Source: a virus. Taken from it: a stretch of 23,012 nucleotides of DNA. A program made the position numbers and the translations under genes. Positions 7,234 through 16,600 of this stretch are shown one piece after another (the first letter of the stretch is position 1; each line of letters starts with the position of its first letter). The notes under the pieces were generated by a model that was given only the letters and a program-made list of their open reading frames with translations, had not been told where the DNA came from and did not search any database. The stretch is taken from positions 1 to 23,012 of IMG/VR virus record IMGVR_UViG_3300021389_000162; one strand, 5' to 3'.

Positions 7234-8050
7234 CGTCTGTGTCCGTCTTAGGGTCATAAGTTTTTGCATCTTCAAAGAAAGATGTTGTCTCGTTAAATCC
7301 AAAGTTATCATCATCTGGATCAAATTCTGTTGCCGTAGAATTAGATGGATTCGGTGTAACCGTATATCTCTGTTCCCTAGATGGAGCATTGACAGGCATA
7401 TTCGCATACTGATCAACCTGTACAGTACGAATAACATTTTGCGATGTTACTGGGCCGTACAAGTAGTACTTTGCAGTAAAAGACAAAGTGTAGATAACAC
7501 TCCTTCTACTTGTAAAGTCACCCTCATAATCATCTTCATACGAGATGCTATTTAAGACAATAGGAACATCACGAATGATATCCAAGTCTGGACTTTCCCT
7601 CAAAGTCACTGTGTACTCTGGTTGAAAGTATGGAAGAATCTGTTCTACAATCTGTAGTGCATCATCTGAACTCTTTGACATAATAAACAGTTCAAATTCC
7701 ACGTTATATGGAACAGGCATAAATCCTGATTTTACTTGTTCGTTGTCAGTTCCGTCTGCAACTTTCTTCACCTTAATTACTTTGTTTTGTTTTCTAGACG
7801 CATCATATGTTATGCCAGAAATCTCAAAACCAATACGAGGTAAAGTTACTGCAACCTTTTTTGCAAGGTTGGGGTCTTCAGTCAGTCTTGCCAACCACTT
7901 TTGTTTAGGCCCATACGCAAGAGGAACTTTCATTGCCTGAATAGTAGCGCCGTTCGCATCTTTCTTTGTCAACTGAATATTGTTGAAAAGTGTACCAAAT
8001 GCTACCACAACATTTCGTGTGGATTGATTATAAAAATATTGTCCAATCAT
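7229..8050 (-). CDS. 15: Tail sheath stabilizer and completion protein gp15
   Basis: gp15 forms the hexameric terminator at the head-proximal end of the contractile tail, holds the last sheath ring, and joins the tail to the neck. The 273-aa length equals that of T4 gp15 (272). Recognisable T4 segments include the start IGQYFYNQSTR (T4 FGYFYNSSFR), FNNIQL, LPRIGFEI, the near-invariant QIVEQILPYFQP at residues 133-144, VPIVLNSISYEDDYEGD and SRRSVIYTLSFTAKYYLYGP. The C-terminal 40 residues are acidic and probably variable. It follows gp14 by 2 bp, as in T4. In T4 the next gene is 16; here five foreign-looking genes come between. Its TAA stop is part of a late-promoter box. Confidence 0.95.
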   Translation of the reverse strand: MIGQYFYNQSTRNVVVAFGTLFNNIQLTKKDANGATIQAMKVPLAYGPKQKWLARLTEDPNLAKKVAVTLPRIGFEISGITYDASRKQNKVIKVKKVADGTDNEQVKSGFMPVPYNVEFELFIMSKSSDDALQIVEQILPYFQPEYTVTLRESPDLDIIRDVPIVLNSISYEDDYEGDFTSRRSVIYTLSFTAKYYLYGPVTSQNVIRTVQVDQYANMPVNAPSREQRYTVTPNPSNSTATEFDPDDDNFGFNETTSFFEDAKTYDPKTDTDV

Positions 8051-8052
8051 AG

Positions 8053-8811
8053 TTATTTCATCCCAGCATCACCGAATGGATTAGATTCAGTGAAGTCTAA
8101 TATATTGTCATCTGCAAGTTCAAAGTCATCATTTTGTGAATTCTTATCTAATATTGCAATATCATAAGTTTCTAGTATTATATAGGACGCCGCTGCATTC
8201 TCTACTATGTTCTCTAGAATTAGTGAACCAGTACCAGTAGCGGTTTCCAAAGTAATTTGGTGTTGCATCATATCCAAAGAATTATCAGCATCAATGGCAT
8301 CAATTTCTGCAATACCTGTGTCAATAACCTCAGATGCATATTCAAAAGTTTTGCATTTGAGCTTATATGTTGGTAGATTCTGTACCTGATAAAAAGGATC
8401 ATCATGGTCTACAAATGTGATTTCAAATAGTTTGTTTCCTTTTGGAAAATAAACTAAGTCTCCCTCATTTGGTCGTGATGAAACAATTACATTATTATCT
8501 ACCGAAACAAATTGTTCCCACCTTCTTCTTGCAACAACGAATGTTGCATCGTCTTGTATATCTAAGCCAAACTTAGACATGAGTTCTTTTTCACCCTCAT
8601 ATCCATCTAAGTTCTCCATGTACATTTCAATAAGATATGAAGATTCAAAAGAAGAACTAATATCTTCTTGCCAAATAGTATCAGTACCGGCCATCTTACG
8701 AGGAATATAATAAACATCCTGCCCATAGATACGCAATTGCTCTATCATTAAATCTTCATAAAGCGCCTGTTCTGGTTTCGTACCTGTATCAAAATATACG
8801 TTTGTCGGCAT
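8053..8811 (-). CDS. 14: Neck protein gp14
   Basis: gp14 is part of the head-completion/neck complex with gp13 and connects the filled head to the tail. The length of 252 aa compares with 256 in T4. Shared signatures in order are QVYYIPR-like QDVYYIPRKM (31-40), LDGYEGEKELMSKFG (68-82), DIQDDATF, the block NEGDLVYFPKGNKLFEITFV (115-134), HDDPFYQ (136-142) and the tail ESNPFGD near the C-terminus (T4 ESNPFDND). The start at 8811 lies 3 bp after the gp13 stop, with AGGGTAA as ribosome site. It forms one operon with 13 and 15. Confidence 0.95.
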   Translation of the reverse strand: MPTNVYFDTGTKPEQALYEDLMIEQLRIYGQDVYYIPRKMAGTDTIWQEDISSSFESSYLIEMYMENLDGYEGEKELMSKFGLDIQDDATFVVARRRWEQFVSVDNNVIVSSRPNEGDLVYFPKGNKLFEITFVDHDDPFYQVQNLPTYKLKCKTFEYASEVIDTGIAEIDAIDADNSLDMMQHQITLETATGTGSLILENIVENAAASYIILETYDIAILDKNSQNDDFELADDNILDFTESNPFGDAGMK

Positions 8812-8814
8812 AAC

Positions 8815-9630
8815 TTACCCTATCATATGCATTGGAGGCAGTTCGTATGCAAGTTGAATCTGTTCTTCCAATTTGTCAATCTCTTCTTGAGCCTGCGTGT
8901 AAATCTGTTCACCATTAAGAGCAACTCCACCCAACATCTGAATACCTTGAAACTTAGAAAGGTTTGCACCCCACTGTTTCTTAATAAGTTGTGTACAATA
9001 TTTTTTTAGAAATATATCATTATAAACATCTGGATATGTGGAAGGGTCTAAATTACGATAACATTCAATAATAATATAGTCATTTTCTACAAAATCTGTT
9101 TGGAAATCTGCGTCTAGGTATAATCTATTTTGATGTTGATTGTGACGTATTGCAGTTTCACCAATAAGAATATGATCTAAAAAGTCTAGATGTTGCATTG
9201 TCATTTCGTAATGTATCAAAGAAGTTGAACTAAAATCATATAAATCATTTAGTCTCAATTGATATCTGAGATCAAACATATTCAGTGATGCTTTATCCGT
9301 CATAGGAAAAACTTTTACTATGGATATAACAGAACTTGGAACAGGAATGTAATTCTTCTGTTCTTTCCAGACTGCCGTTGTAGAACCATCAATATCTGTT
9401 ACTTGTGCTAAACTGTTATCACTTCTTGCACGAGTAATATCTGCAGCAGTAATTTGATATTTTAAATACACTCTTTCAATACCATCATAGTGATATTGTG
9501 CAAAGTATTGTAAAGCTTCGTCTATTCTATCTTCTACCTGATCTGGATCGACATTAATTTCGATTACAGGCTTACCTAGACTCCTGAGACACCACTCCTT
9601 AAAATCTGTTCTTGTTGTAGGTATTGCCAT
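8815..9630 (-). CDS. 13: Neck protein gp13
   Basis: gp13 is the head-completion (neck) protein that binds under the portal after DNA packaging and forms the attachment site for the tail. The protein is 271 aa, shorter than T4 gp13 (309), as is usual for marine T4-like phages. Diagnostic features are the N-terminal segment DFKEWCLRSLGKPVIEINV (9-27) and then QVEDRIDEALQYF.QYH.DG. Later come RYQLRLNDLYDFSS, the central YEMTMQHLDFLDHIL and the C-terminal KKQWGANLSKFQGIQMLGG. Its position immediately before gp14-gp15 supports the call. A late-promoter box at 9650-9657 and ribosome site AAAGGA precede it. Confidence 0.94.
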   Translation of the reverse strand: MAIPTTRTDFKEWCLRSLGKPVIEINVDPDQVEDRIDEALQYFAQYHYDGIERVYLKYQITAADITRARSDNSLAQVTDIDGSTTAVWKEQKNYIPVPSSVISIVKVFPMTDKASLNMFDLRYQLRLNDLYDFSSTSLIHYEMTMQHLDFLDHILIGETAIRHNQHQNRLYLDADFQTDFVENDYIIIECYRNLDPSTYPDVYNDIFLKKYCTQLIKKQWGANLSKFQGIQMLGGVALNGEQIYTQAQEEIDKLEEQIQLAYELPPMHMIG

Positions 9631-9649
9631 TTAATTTATCCTTTTATAG

Positions 9650-9657
9650 TATTTATA
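9650..9657 (-). promoter_or_regulatory. T4-type late promoter box TATAAATA before gp13
   Basis: The minus strand reads TATAAATA, an exact T4 late -10 element. It starts at the base directly after the stop of the 546-aa fibre gene and ends 20 bp before the gp13 ATG. It would drive gp13-gp14-gp15. Confidence 0.75.
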
Positions 9658-11298
9658 CTACCCAAGTGCAATGCCCATGGCGATTGCAAATCCTTGATCG
9701 GCACCAGCAGCGGTTTGAACTGAACCATCACTAAACTCTATTCCAGTTGAACTAACAACAACTTTACCAGAACCATTTGGTGTAAGATTAATATCTCTGT
9801 TTGATGTGGAAACAATTGAGTGGGTTACAACGTCCAAGTTCCCCCCAAGTTGAGGCGAAGTATCATCAGATACGTTTGAAATGCCTGCACCAGCAAGTGA
9901 ACCAACAGATGCAAAGGATAACTGTCCAGAACCATTTGTTGTTATAACTTGTCCAGAGTTACCATCTGCTTGTGGATGTGATAGTCCGTCAATAATAACA
10001 GAACCAGAACCGTTTGGTGTGATTGTAATATTTCTATTTGATGTGGAAACAATACCGTGTGTAACTACATCTAAATCGCCTCCAAGTTGAGGAGTCGAAT
10101 CGGCAGATAAGTCTGTCGAACCAATGTCACTTGTCAACGCAAGTGTTCCAGAACCGCCTGGAATTGTGTGTCCGTTTAGTGTACCAGATAGTGTTGTGTT
10201 ACCAGCAACACTAAGTCCAACACTGTTTAGAAGTTGTAGTTCATTTGATTTCTGTCTACTAACAATCGTGAAAGAACCGTTTCCTTTGATTGCAGTTTCG
10301 ATAAGTCCATCTTCAGTTCCCTGTGATGCATCAGTAATCTTACCAGTAACCTTTGCATATATCTCATCACCACCACCATCGTGTCTACCTTTGAACTGTA
10401 GTTGTCCAAGATAATCTGCATCGGCAGGAGAAGAACTATTTCTATAAAGAACAAGTTCAGGCCCAGCAGCAGAACCAGCATCGGTATCTGTTATGGTAAT
10501 ATCACCAGTAGTAGAAATGTTACCAGTACCAGTAATGTTTTGTGAGTTTAAGTCAAGGTTGCCTCCAAGTTGAGGCGTTGTATCTTCCACAACATTGTTG
10601 ATAGAAACTGCTTGCGCTCTTGCATCTGTATAGTAAAGATTACTAGAACCCTCTGTTAGACTATCAGTGTTTGGTAATACTGCATTTACTCGTGCGTCTG
10701 CTCGTGCGTTAGTAAAGTAAAGGTTAGAACCCTCTGTCAAGTCACCAGTATCAAATGCAGTCAGATTATCTGTGTGTACAAATGCAGCCCAACCCATAAG
10801 AGCGTGTGCAGAACATTGATAGTGAAGAACAGCAGGAGTCGAATGTGTTGCAGTAATCTCTGTGTATGCACCAGCACTACCAGCAGTTCCGGCAGTTGTT
10901 ACACCAGTTGTGTATGCAGTAGACTTGTTTTCATCCAGATAGAATCTGAATGGATGCCCAGAGTTACTACTGTCTGCTTGATCGAACCGATATGTAATGC
11001 CAGGGATAAGTTTTAGATATGGTGAAAAGACACCGTTAATCTTGTACTTATTACTAGAACCACTACCGTTATGAACGTGAGCAGAAGTTGATGTTGCAAC
11101 TGTTACATAGAAAGTTTTTGTGGATGATTCATAGTCGGTTGCATAATTGTTTCCAACAGTAACAATAGTGTTACTGCCGTTACGCATATACATTTTACCA
11201 TCATATGTATTGACTGCAAACTCACCCTCTACCAAATCCGAAGTAGATGGTATTGTAGAGTGGGTATGCGATCTTTTAAGTTTTAAATCCACAGCCAT
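9658..11298 (-). CDS. Fibre protein with Mtd-like N-terminus and cupredoxin-like domain, 546 aa
   Basis: This fibre occupies the place of T4 wac (whisker), directly before gp13. Residues 4-48 (LKLKRSHTHS, EGEFAVNTYDGKMYMRNGS) match the N-terminal attachment domain style of major tropism determinant. Residues about 60-175 form a cupredoxin-like domain: YRFDQADSSNSGHPFRFYL with His115, then HYQCSAHALMGWAAF with Cys162, His165 and Met168. That His...Cys-X2-His-X2-Met set has the spacing of amicyanin-type copper sites. After this come shaft repeats: LTEGSNLYFTNARADARVNA and LTEGSSNLYYTDARAQA; and TPQLGG(N/D)LD three times, two of them extended by VVTH.IVSTSNR.I.(I/L)TPNGSG. The protein ends AIAMGIALG. 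Whether copper binds is unknown. Ribosome site is TAGGAG. Confidence 0.82.
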   Translation of the reverse strand: MAVDLKLKRSHTHSTIPSTSDLVEGEFAVNTYDGKMYMRNGSNTIVTVGNNYATDYESSTKTFYVTVATSTSAHVHNGSGSSNKYKINGVFSPYLKLIPGITYRFDQADSSNSGHPFRFYLDENKSTAYTTGVTTAGTAGSAGAYTEITATHSTPAVLHYQCSAHALMGWAAFVHTDNLTAFDTGDLTEGSNLYFTNARADARVNAVLPNTDSLTEGSSNLYYTDARAQAVSINNVVEDTTPQLGGNLDLNSQNITGTGNISTTGDITITDTDAGSAAGPELVLYRNSSSPADADYLGQLQFKGRHDGGGDEIYAKVTGKITDASQGTEDGLIETAIKGNGSFTIVSRQKSNELQLLNSVGLSVAGNTTLSGTLNGHTIPGGSGTLALTSDIGSTDLSADSTPQLGGDLDVVTHGIVSTSNRNITITPNGSGSVIIDGLSHPQADGNSGQVITTNGSGQLSFASVGSLAGAGISNVSDDTSPQLGGNLDVVTHSIVSTSNRDINLTPNGSGKVVVSSTGIEFSDGSVQTAAGADQGFAIAMGIALG

Positions 11299-11322
11299 GA
11301 GGCACTCCTACATGACTACTTA

Positions 11323-12915
11323 TTAGAATGTGCCGCCGTCAATACTCGTTGCAAAAGAAAGTGTATCAGAAGATGCTGTGTAGAACAGAACTCCATCATT
11401 AGAACCACCACCATCAAGTGCAGACAAAGTATCGGCAGAGTTCGCTACAAGGACAGAACCTTTTGCTATACTGGAAAGTCCAGTACCACCAGAAGTCGCT
11501 GCAATTGCAGTGCCATTCCAAACACCAGTTGAGATAGTGCCTAAAGTAGTAATAGATGACTGGCCAACATAAGTTGATGCAATTGTAAGTGCATTTGCAG
11601 ATACAGTAATCTTGTCTGCTGTTCCTACGACATCAATTGTGTTACCAGTTTTAGTTAAACCAGCGCCAGCAGAAATTTGTCCGGCTCCAGAGAATTGTTC
11701 AAAGGTAATGTTAGTTGTACCAAGTGTTGGTGTTCCGTTTGTAGTCAAAACATAACCATTGTCTGCGTTTGCAGTACCTTCTTCAACGAAAGTAAATGCA
11801 CCACCTGTAAGTTCATTGGCAGCATCTGCATCTGGTGTTCTGGTAAGGACGAATGCGGCAGAACCAGAACCTACAGTTGTCACTTTATAGAAACCGTTTT
11901 GTGTTTGTGTTGTTTGATCTTTAACAAGAACTCTGTCGTTTACAGAAAGACTTACACCATCAACTGAAATTGCACCGTTTGAAGATGCAGTGATTGTTCC
12001 GTTACCATTGTTATAAGAACCAGCAAGGTTTGCTGTGGTTGCAACTTTTACAGATGCTTTAACATCAAGTCCATTTGCAACTGCATCAACATATGATTTG
12101 TTTACAAGTGAGTCATCGCCAAAGCCTGCTCTTCCCTCATAACCAGAAGGAACTGTTACCGAACCTGTTCCATTTGGTGATAGGACTAGGTTGCCATTAG
12201 AGTTAGTTGTTGAGATTGTGTTTGCATCAACTTGAATATTGTCAATCTTTGCAATTGTTACTGGTGTCGAGTTACCAACTGTTCCACCTTCAATTACTGG
12301 AGCAGTTAGTGTCTTGTTTGTAAATGTCTGTGAACCTGCTAGGGTTGCAACAGTTGAATCAATTGCATATGTGATTGCGTTATTTGATACGGTTGTGTCA
12401 ATACCTGTTCCACCAGTAAATGTAAGTGTCTCACTGGTATTGAATGTATCATTAGAACCACTATCGGCTGCAAGTGTGAATGAACTTGAAATTGCACCGA
12501 ATGATAATGCACCAGAACCATTTGTTTTTAGAAATTCATTTGCATTTCCATCAGCAGTCGGTAGTGTAAATGTTACGTTACCACCAAGTGCATTGGGTGC
12601 CTTTAGTCCAACAAAGTGTGTACCGTTGTTAGTACCTTCATTGAGTTTAATTTGTCCACCTGTCGTTGCGTGATTACCAACAAGCAGTTCATCAACTGCT
12701 TTGTTACTGTCAACAAGGACAGCAGAACTAGCAGTTAGTGTACCAGCAGTATGGTCAATCTTGTCATTAAAGGATTTACCCCCAATAACCTCTACCGTAG
12801 ACCCATCTCCGATATATAATACATCGTTGCCGTGGGTATAGGCGAGTTCACCATCGGCAAGAGCTGATGGGGCGGTACTACCAGTAGACCTTTTAATTTG
12901 TAATGTTAGTGCCAT
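11323..12915 (-). CDS. Tail fibre protein with Mtd-like N-terminus, 530 aa
   Basis: Residues 3-46 (LTLQIKRSTGSTAPSALADG, ELAYTHGNDVLYIGDGST) are a clear match to the Mtd N-terminal style used by many phage fibres to sit on the virion. The shaft is repetitive and beta-rich (LAGSQTFTNKTLTAPVIEGG, NGNLVLSPNGTGSVTVPSG, YVDAVANGLDVKASVKVATT). A domain at about 278-412 (VDGVSLSVNDRVLVKDQTTQ, QNGFYKVTTVGSG, FTFVEEGTANADNGYVLTTN) is recurrent in marine T4-like fibres. The C-terminus ends in DGGTF, like SGGSF of the 95-aa neighbour. It probably assembles with the 546-aa protein in the same transcript. There are no catalytic residues to point to. Confidence 0.82.
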   Translation of the reverse strand: MALTLQIKRSTGSTAPSALADGELAYTHGNDVLYIGDGSTVEVIGGKSFNDKIDHTAGTLTASSAVLVDSNKAVDELLVGNHATTGGQIKLNEGTNNGTHFVGLKAPNALGGNVTFTLPTADGNANEFLKTNGSGALSFGAISSSFTLAADSGSNDTFNTSETLTFTGGTGIDTTVSNNAITYAIDSTVATLAGSQTFTNKTLTAPVIEGGTVGNSTPVTIAKIDNIQVDANTISTTNSNGNLVLSPNGTGSVTVPSGYEGRAGFGDDSLVNKSYVDAVANGLDVKASVKVATTANLAGSYNNGNGTITASSNGAISVDGVSLSVNDRVLVKDQTTQTQNGFYKVTTVGSGSAAFVLTRTPDADAANELTGGAFTFVEEGTANADNGYVLTTNGTPTLGTTNITFEQFSGAGQISAGAGLTKTGNTIDVVGTADKITVSANALTIASTYVGQSSITTLGTISTGVWNGTAIAATSGGTGLSSIAKGSVLVANSADTLSALDGGGSNDGVLFYTASSDTLSFATSIDGGTF

Positions 12916-12934
12916 TTTACTTTCTTCCTATTAG

Positions 12935-13222
12935 TTAAAAACTTCCACCACTCAAAACGAGGTTTCCAGAAGTTGTATCAAGTTCATTCCTTGCAGTCCA
13001 CTTTCCAGTAGATGATCTATACTGAAGTAAAGAACCATCTTGAACAGGAAAGGATGTTACATCAACATCAGATGCTGATGATATCTGGTTCTGTGCTGAA
13101 CCAGCAAGTCCAGTATCCCCTTTGGGGCCTGGCACTGTTACACGAGTTACTTGAGGTTGATTTCCCTGAGATACCGAACCTACTACACTTCTTGTTGTAT
13201 TAACTTTTGCTGTGATTGCCAT
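12935..13222 (-). CDS. Small fibre-associated protein with short collagen-like stretch, 95 aa
   Basis: The protein starts MAITAKVNTTRSVVGSVSQG and contains about three G-X-Y triplets (GPKGDTGLAG, residues 32-41), a minimal collagen-like trimerising segment. This is followed by a polar domain (DGSLLQYRSSTGKWTARNEL) and the C-terminus LVLSGGSF. It lies between the 111-aa protein and the 530-aa fibre in one transcript. Its ribosome site AAGG overlaps the stop of the gene before it. A trimeric connector role is inferred from the collagen-like segment. Confidence 0.72.
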   Translation of the reverse strand: MAITAKVNTTRSVVGSVSQGNQPQVTRVTVPGPKGDTGLAGSAQNQISSASDVDVTSFPVQDGSLLQYRSSTGKWTARNELDTTSGNLVLSGGSF

Positions 13223-13226
13223 AGTT

Positions 13227-13562
13227 TTACCTTGATACGCTTGGGTTTACAGTTGCAATACCTTCTACCACTCTTGTCTTATTACCAGATGCATCGGTTA
13301 TAACTAAGTCATAAACGTAACGTCCAGATTCAAGAGCAGCGGTTTGCGTGTCTGTTAGTGAAATTGTGATTTGACCTGTTGTTCGTGGAGAAACGAATGC
13401 AGAAGTAAATGTAGTTGCAGTTGATGATTGATACGATTTTCGTATCATAGCAAGTGCAGTGTAATTTGTCAAGTCAAGTGCAGTACCAGTAGAATCATTA
13501 ACTGTCACCGTTGTGGTGAAGTCAGCATCTTGGTCAATAAATAAATTAGAAATAGTTGCCAT
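13227..13562 (-). CDS. Small structural protein with Ig-like fold, 111 aa
   Basis: The sequence (MATISNLFIDQDADFTTTVT, LDLTNYTALAMIRKSYQSS, TGQITISLTDTQTAALESGR, YVYDLVITDASGNKTRVVEG) is beta-rich and resembles small Ig-like or baseplate-upper-protein-type domains found next to fibre genes in marine T4-like phages. It is the first gene of the fibre unit that runs into the gp13 region. It has its own late-promoter box at 13584-13591 and a strong ribosome site AAAGGAG. The name is by resemblance; the precise role is unknown. Confidence 0.7.
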   Translation of the reverse strand: MATISNLFIDQDADFTTTVTVNDSTGTALDLTNYTALAMIRKSYQSSTATTFTSAFVSPRTTGQITISLTDTQTAALESGRYVYDLVITDASGNKTRVVEGIATVNPSVSR

Positions 13563-13583
13563 CGAACACAGTCTCCTTTGTTC

Positions 13584-13591
13584 TATTTATA
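13584..13591 (-). promoter_or_regulatory. T4-type late promoter box TATAAATA before the 111-aa gene
   Basis: The minus strand reads TATAAATA, ending 22 bp before the ATG at 13562. It lies in the 60-bp gap between the 1098-aa fibre and the 111-aa gene, the longest gap in this part, so it is not constrained by coding sequence. Confidence 0.75.
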
Positions 13592-13622
13592 AGGATTGCG
13601 TATTAGATGGTTAAGATTTTAA

Positions 13623-16600
13623 TTAAACTGCTTCGCCATACTTAAGCGGATTCTCTGCAAATGCCATGTAAATATATATTGCGCCGCTTTCATTCAGACC
13701 ACCAGAACCAGTATTAATAACCTTAAATCCATTTGACTGCCAGTGAACCGTTGTAGTTGTTGCAGCACTTGCTGGGCCATCACCAGCTGCGCTGTTAGCT
13801 AACAATAGGTATTTGTTTGGATTATTTATTGGGTCTCTAGCATTATCCAGTATAAACCAACTACTACCATCACTGGCACCACTACCTAATTTTGTAATCA
13901 TCAACCACGCAGGCTTGAAGCCAGATTGAACTGCCGGCCCATCGGCACTATTGTTGCCAATATAGAATCCAATGTCACTATATCCGGCCACACTATGCCA
14001 TGCATATCCTATCATATCAAGATTATTACCAGTGACATAGCTACTTAACTGGATTGTTGAGTTATTTGTGTTAGGATCTTGAAACCCACCTGAGAAGTAA
14101 GTACTGCTAGCATTGTTTTGACCAATTGTCGTATTCAAATATAAAACATATCCTACTGAAGTGTTCTTATGAAAACCTTCCCAATTTCTTGTTTGTGACA
14201 AACTTTTGGTCATAAAAAATTCTGGGGTTTCAGTTAAACCATGAGCAATAGTTCTATCAGCATTGTCGCCTGTCCATCGTATTATACTAAATCCTGCTTT
14301 TGTATTTGCACTTAACTCTTTTACTGCCAGAGTTCCAGCAAGTGCATCTGTCTTATTTGCACCGTCAATCTTTACTGAACCAGCAGTTGGTACTGCACCA
14401 GCGGCAGCAACATTTGTTGCAGTAGTAGCTCCACCAGCCTTCCAACACCATGCAACGTGCTGTCTGGTATCTTTATTAACACCATCCACACCAGTTATAG
14501 TAAATCCGTCACTATCAAAACTTGTAAATGCACTATAATCATTCGCTGCGGCATTACTATTAGTTAGAAGTCCAGCAAGTGATCCAGTTGGGCCTCTAAC
14601 AGAATCGTAAAGTTGATGGTTATAAGTACCAACTCTATCTTTAATCCAAACTAAATCTGGCTGGAAGCCAAGCCCAGTAATACTTCTTGCAGTACCGTTG
14701 CCTGTGTATGTAACACACTTCATGTTATCATCTGGGCGAACATCAGCACGAATATCAATGTCTGTATCGTCTGCAATATTTTCAGCACAAACTGCCAAGA
14801 AGCCTGAAGGAACAGGATAAGTAAATAGTCCTCTGCCATTACCATCTGTATTTGTACCAGCAGACACAAGACCATTATATGTTGGATTTTGCCCAAAGTT
14901 GACTACTAGTTCAGTGTTCGCTGTTGAAGTTGCAAAATAAGGAATAAGCTTGTTTCCAGTTGCACTGGAGCCAATAAAGGAAGAAAGATCATATGCACTA
15001 GTTCCTGCCGCTACTTGTGAAATTGTGAGAGTCGATGCACTTGCAGCATTGGCGGTATACCACTGTCCATTTACTGACCAATGTACTTTAAAATTATCTG
15101 CGTCATAGGCAACACCAATAACAGCATTGCTACTGTAAGCCACTCCACCATCTATATTAAGGTCTGCTAGTTCAGAATATATATTTCCACCGACTTGGAA
15201 AGCAATAGCGCCGGATGTATAAGCAGCCCTAGTATCACCAGTTCTCCGTAGCCCAATGTAAGGAGCTATAGCGTTAATAACTTTGCATTCCCAATACCAT
15301 TTTCCCGAAGGTAGTGACTGTGTTCCTGTTACCGTTCCATTTGCGCCGAGTGCCGCATATGTGCCATTCTGGATCGTTACTGTACCTCTTGTATCATTAG
15401 AATTAAGGTGTGCAAAATTTGTCGTGGGAGAATCAAGTCTTACATTATCTGGATGCATAGATTGTGGAGTAAAATCATTATTATTACCAGATGTATCATT
15501 ACCAATATCTGAATCATCAGCAAAAGCTAATCTAAATCCATTACTGCCATATGTTCCAGTGTAAGTTTGTGGTGTCCAAACGCCATTATATGAGTTTGCA
15601 AAATCTGTTGGCGCTTTTGCTTGTCCGTCAATAAAGTGGATATCTGCTATATTACCATCATAATATTCACTACTATCGCCCTTTTGTCCAATAAAATGTG
15701 CCGATGCAGCATTTACCTCTAATTGGTCATTTTGGGATGGATATGTAGAAACAGAAAAAGATGTAATCTGTTCGCCATTTACATACATTTTTGCTCGATT
15801 TGAAGCAGTTGCCTGAGTTGTGTCCATTACAAAAACAATATGATACCAAGCTGATGGGTCTCTAAATAAACGATTTGTTTGTAAATTTATACTATTTGAA
15901 GTTCCACCAGTATATTCTCCATATACTTGAAGTTCATTATTAGTTCCGAAGGTAATACGAATTCGATTTGAACTAGATGATTGTGCAGCAAATATTGATC
16001 GAAATGTTTCAATATTTGATCTCTTAACCCAACCACTCCAAGTCCAAGTTCTGCGATTTGATGCAGAGGGCGTTCTATTCAAATACTGTGCTTCGTTGTC
16101 ATTGAGCATTAAACTTCTTGTGATTGGAACATTATATATTTTTCTAAGAACAATTAGATTAAATGCCCGAGCGTTTGTTTGACTTTCATCGTCAGTTGCA
16201 GTTACAGTAAAGTTAAATGTTGTATTTGCACTAATAGTTGGATTTGGTGTTCCAGTAAGTTGTCCGTTTGCAGAACCCAAAGATACACCAGAAGGTAATG
16301 CACCAGAAGTTATAGAAAACGCAAGCGTTCCACTATCTGGTTCTGCGGCAACAATAGTAATTGTTGACATTGCTTCGCTATTGAATAAAGTACCAACATT
16401 ACCAGCAGCAGTTGTAAATGCTGGAGCTCCGTTGTAAGAAATTCCATTAGTTAGAGTTGCAGCAAGTCCGTTTGTATTTGTTACTACAATATCATAGTCA
16501 CCAGCAGTCTTTGCTGGTGTTGTAAATGTAATAGATGATGAACTGACAATAGACACAGAAGGTGCAGTAGTTCCGCCGACAGTCACAGTTGCGCCGGCCT

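Noticed and set aside
9658-12915. Diversity-generating retroelement target
   Set aside because: The Mtd-like N-terminus raised the idea, but no reverse transcriptase, template repeat or C-type lectin variable region was seen in the window.
13563-13622. Possible terminator between the 1098-aa fibre and the 111-aa gene
   Set aside because: No stable hairpin followed by a T run could be found on the minus strand; only the promoter box and ribosome site are evident.
13822-13829. AATAAATA box within the 1098-aa fibre
   Set aside because: It lies inside coding sequence and is more than 200 bp from the next start, which has its own better box at 13584-13591.
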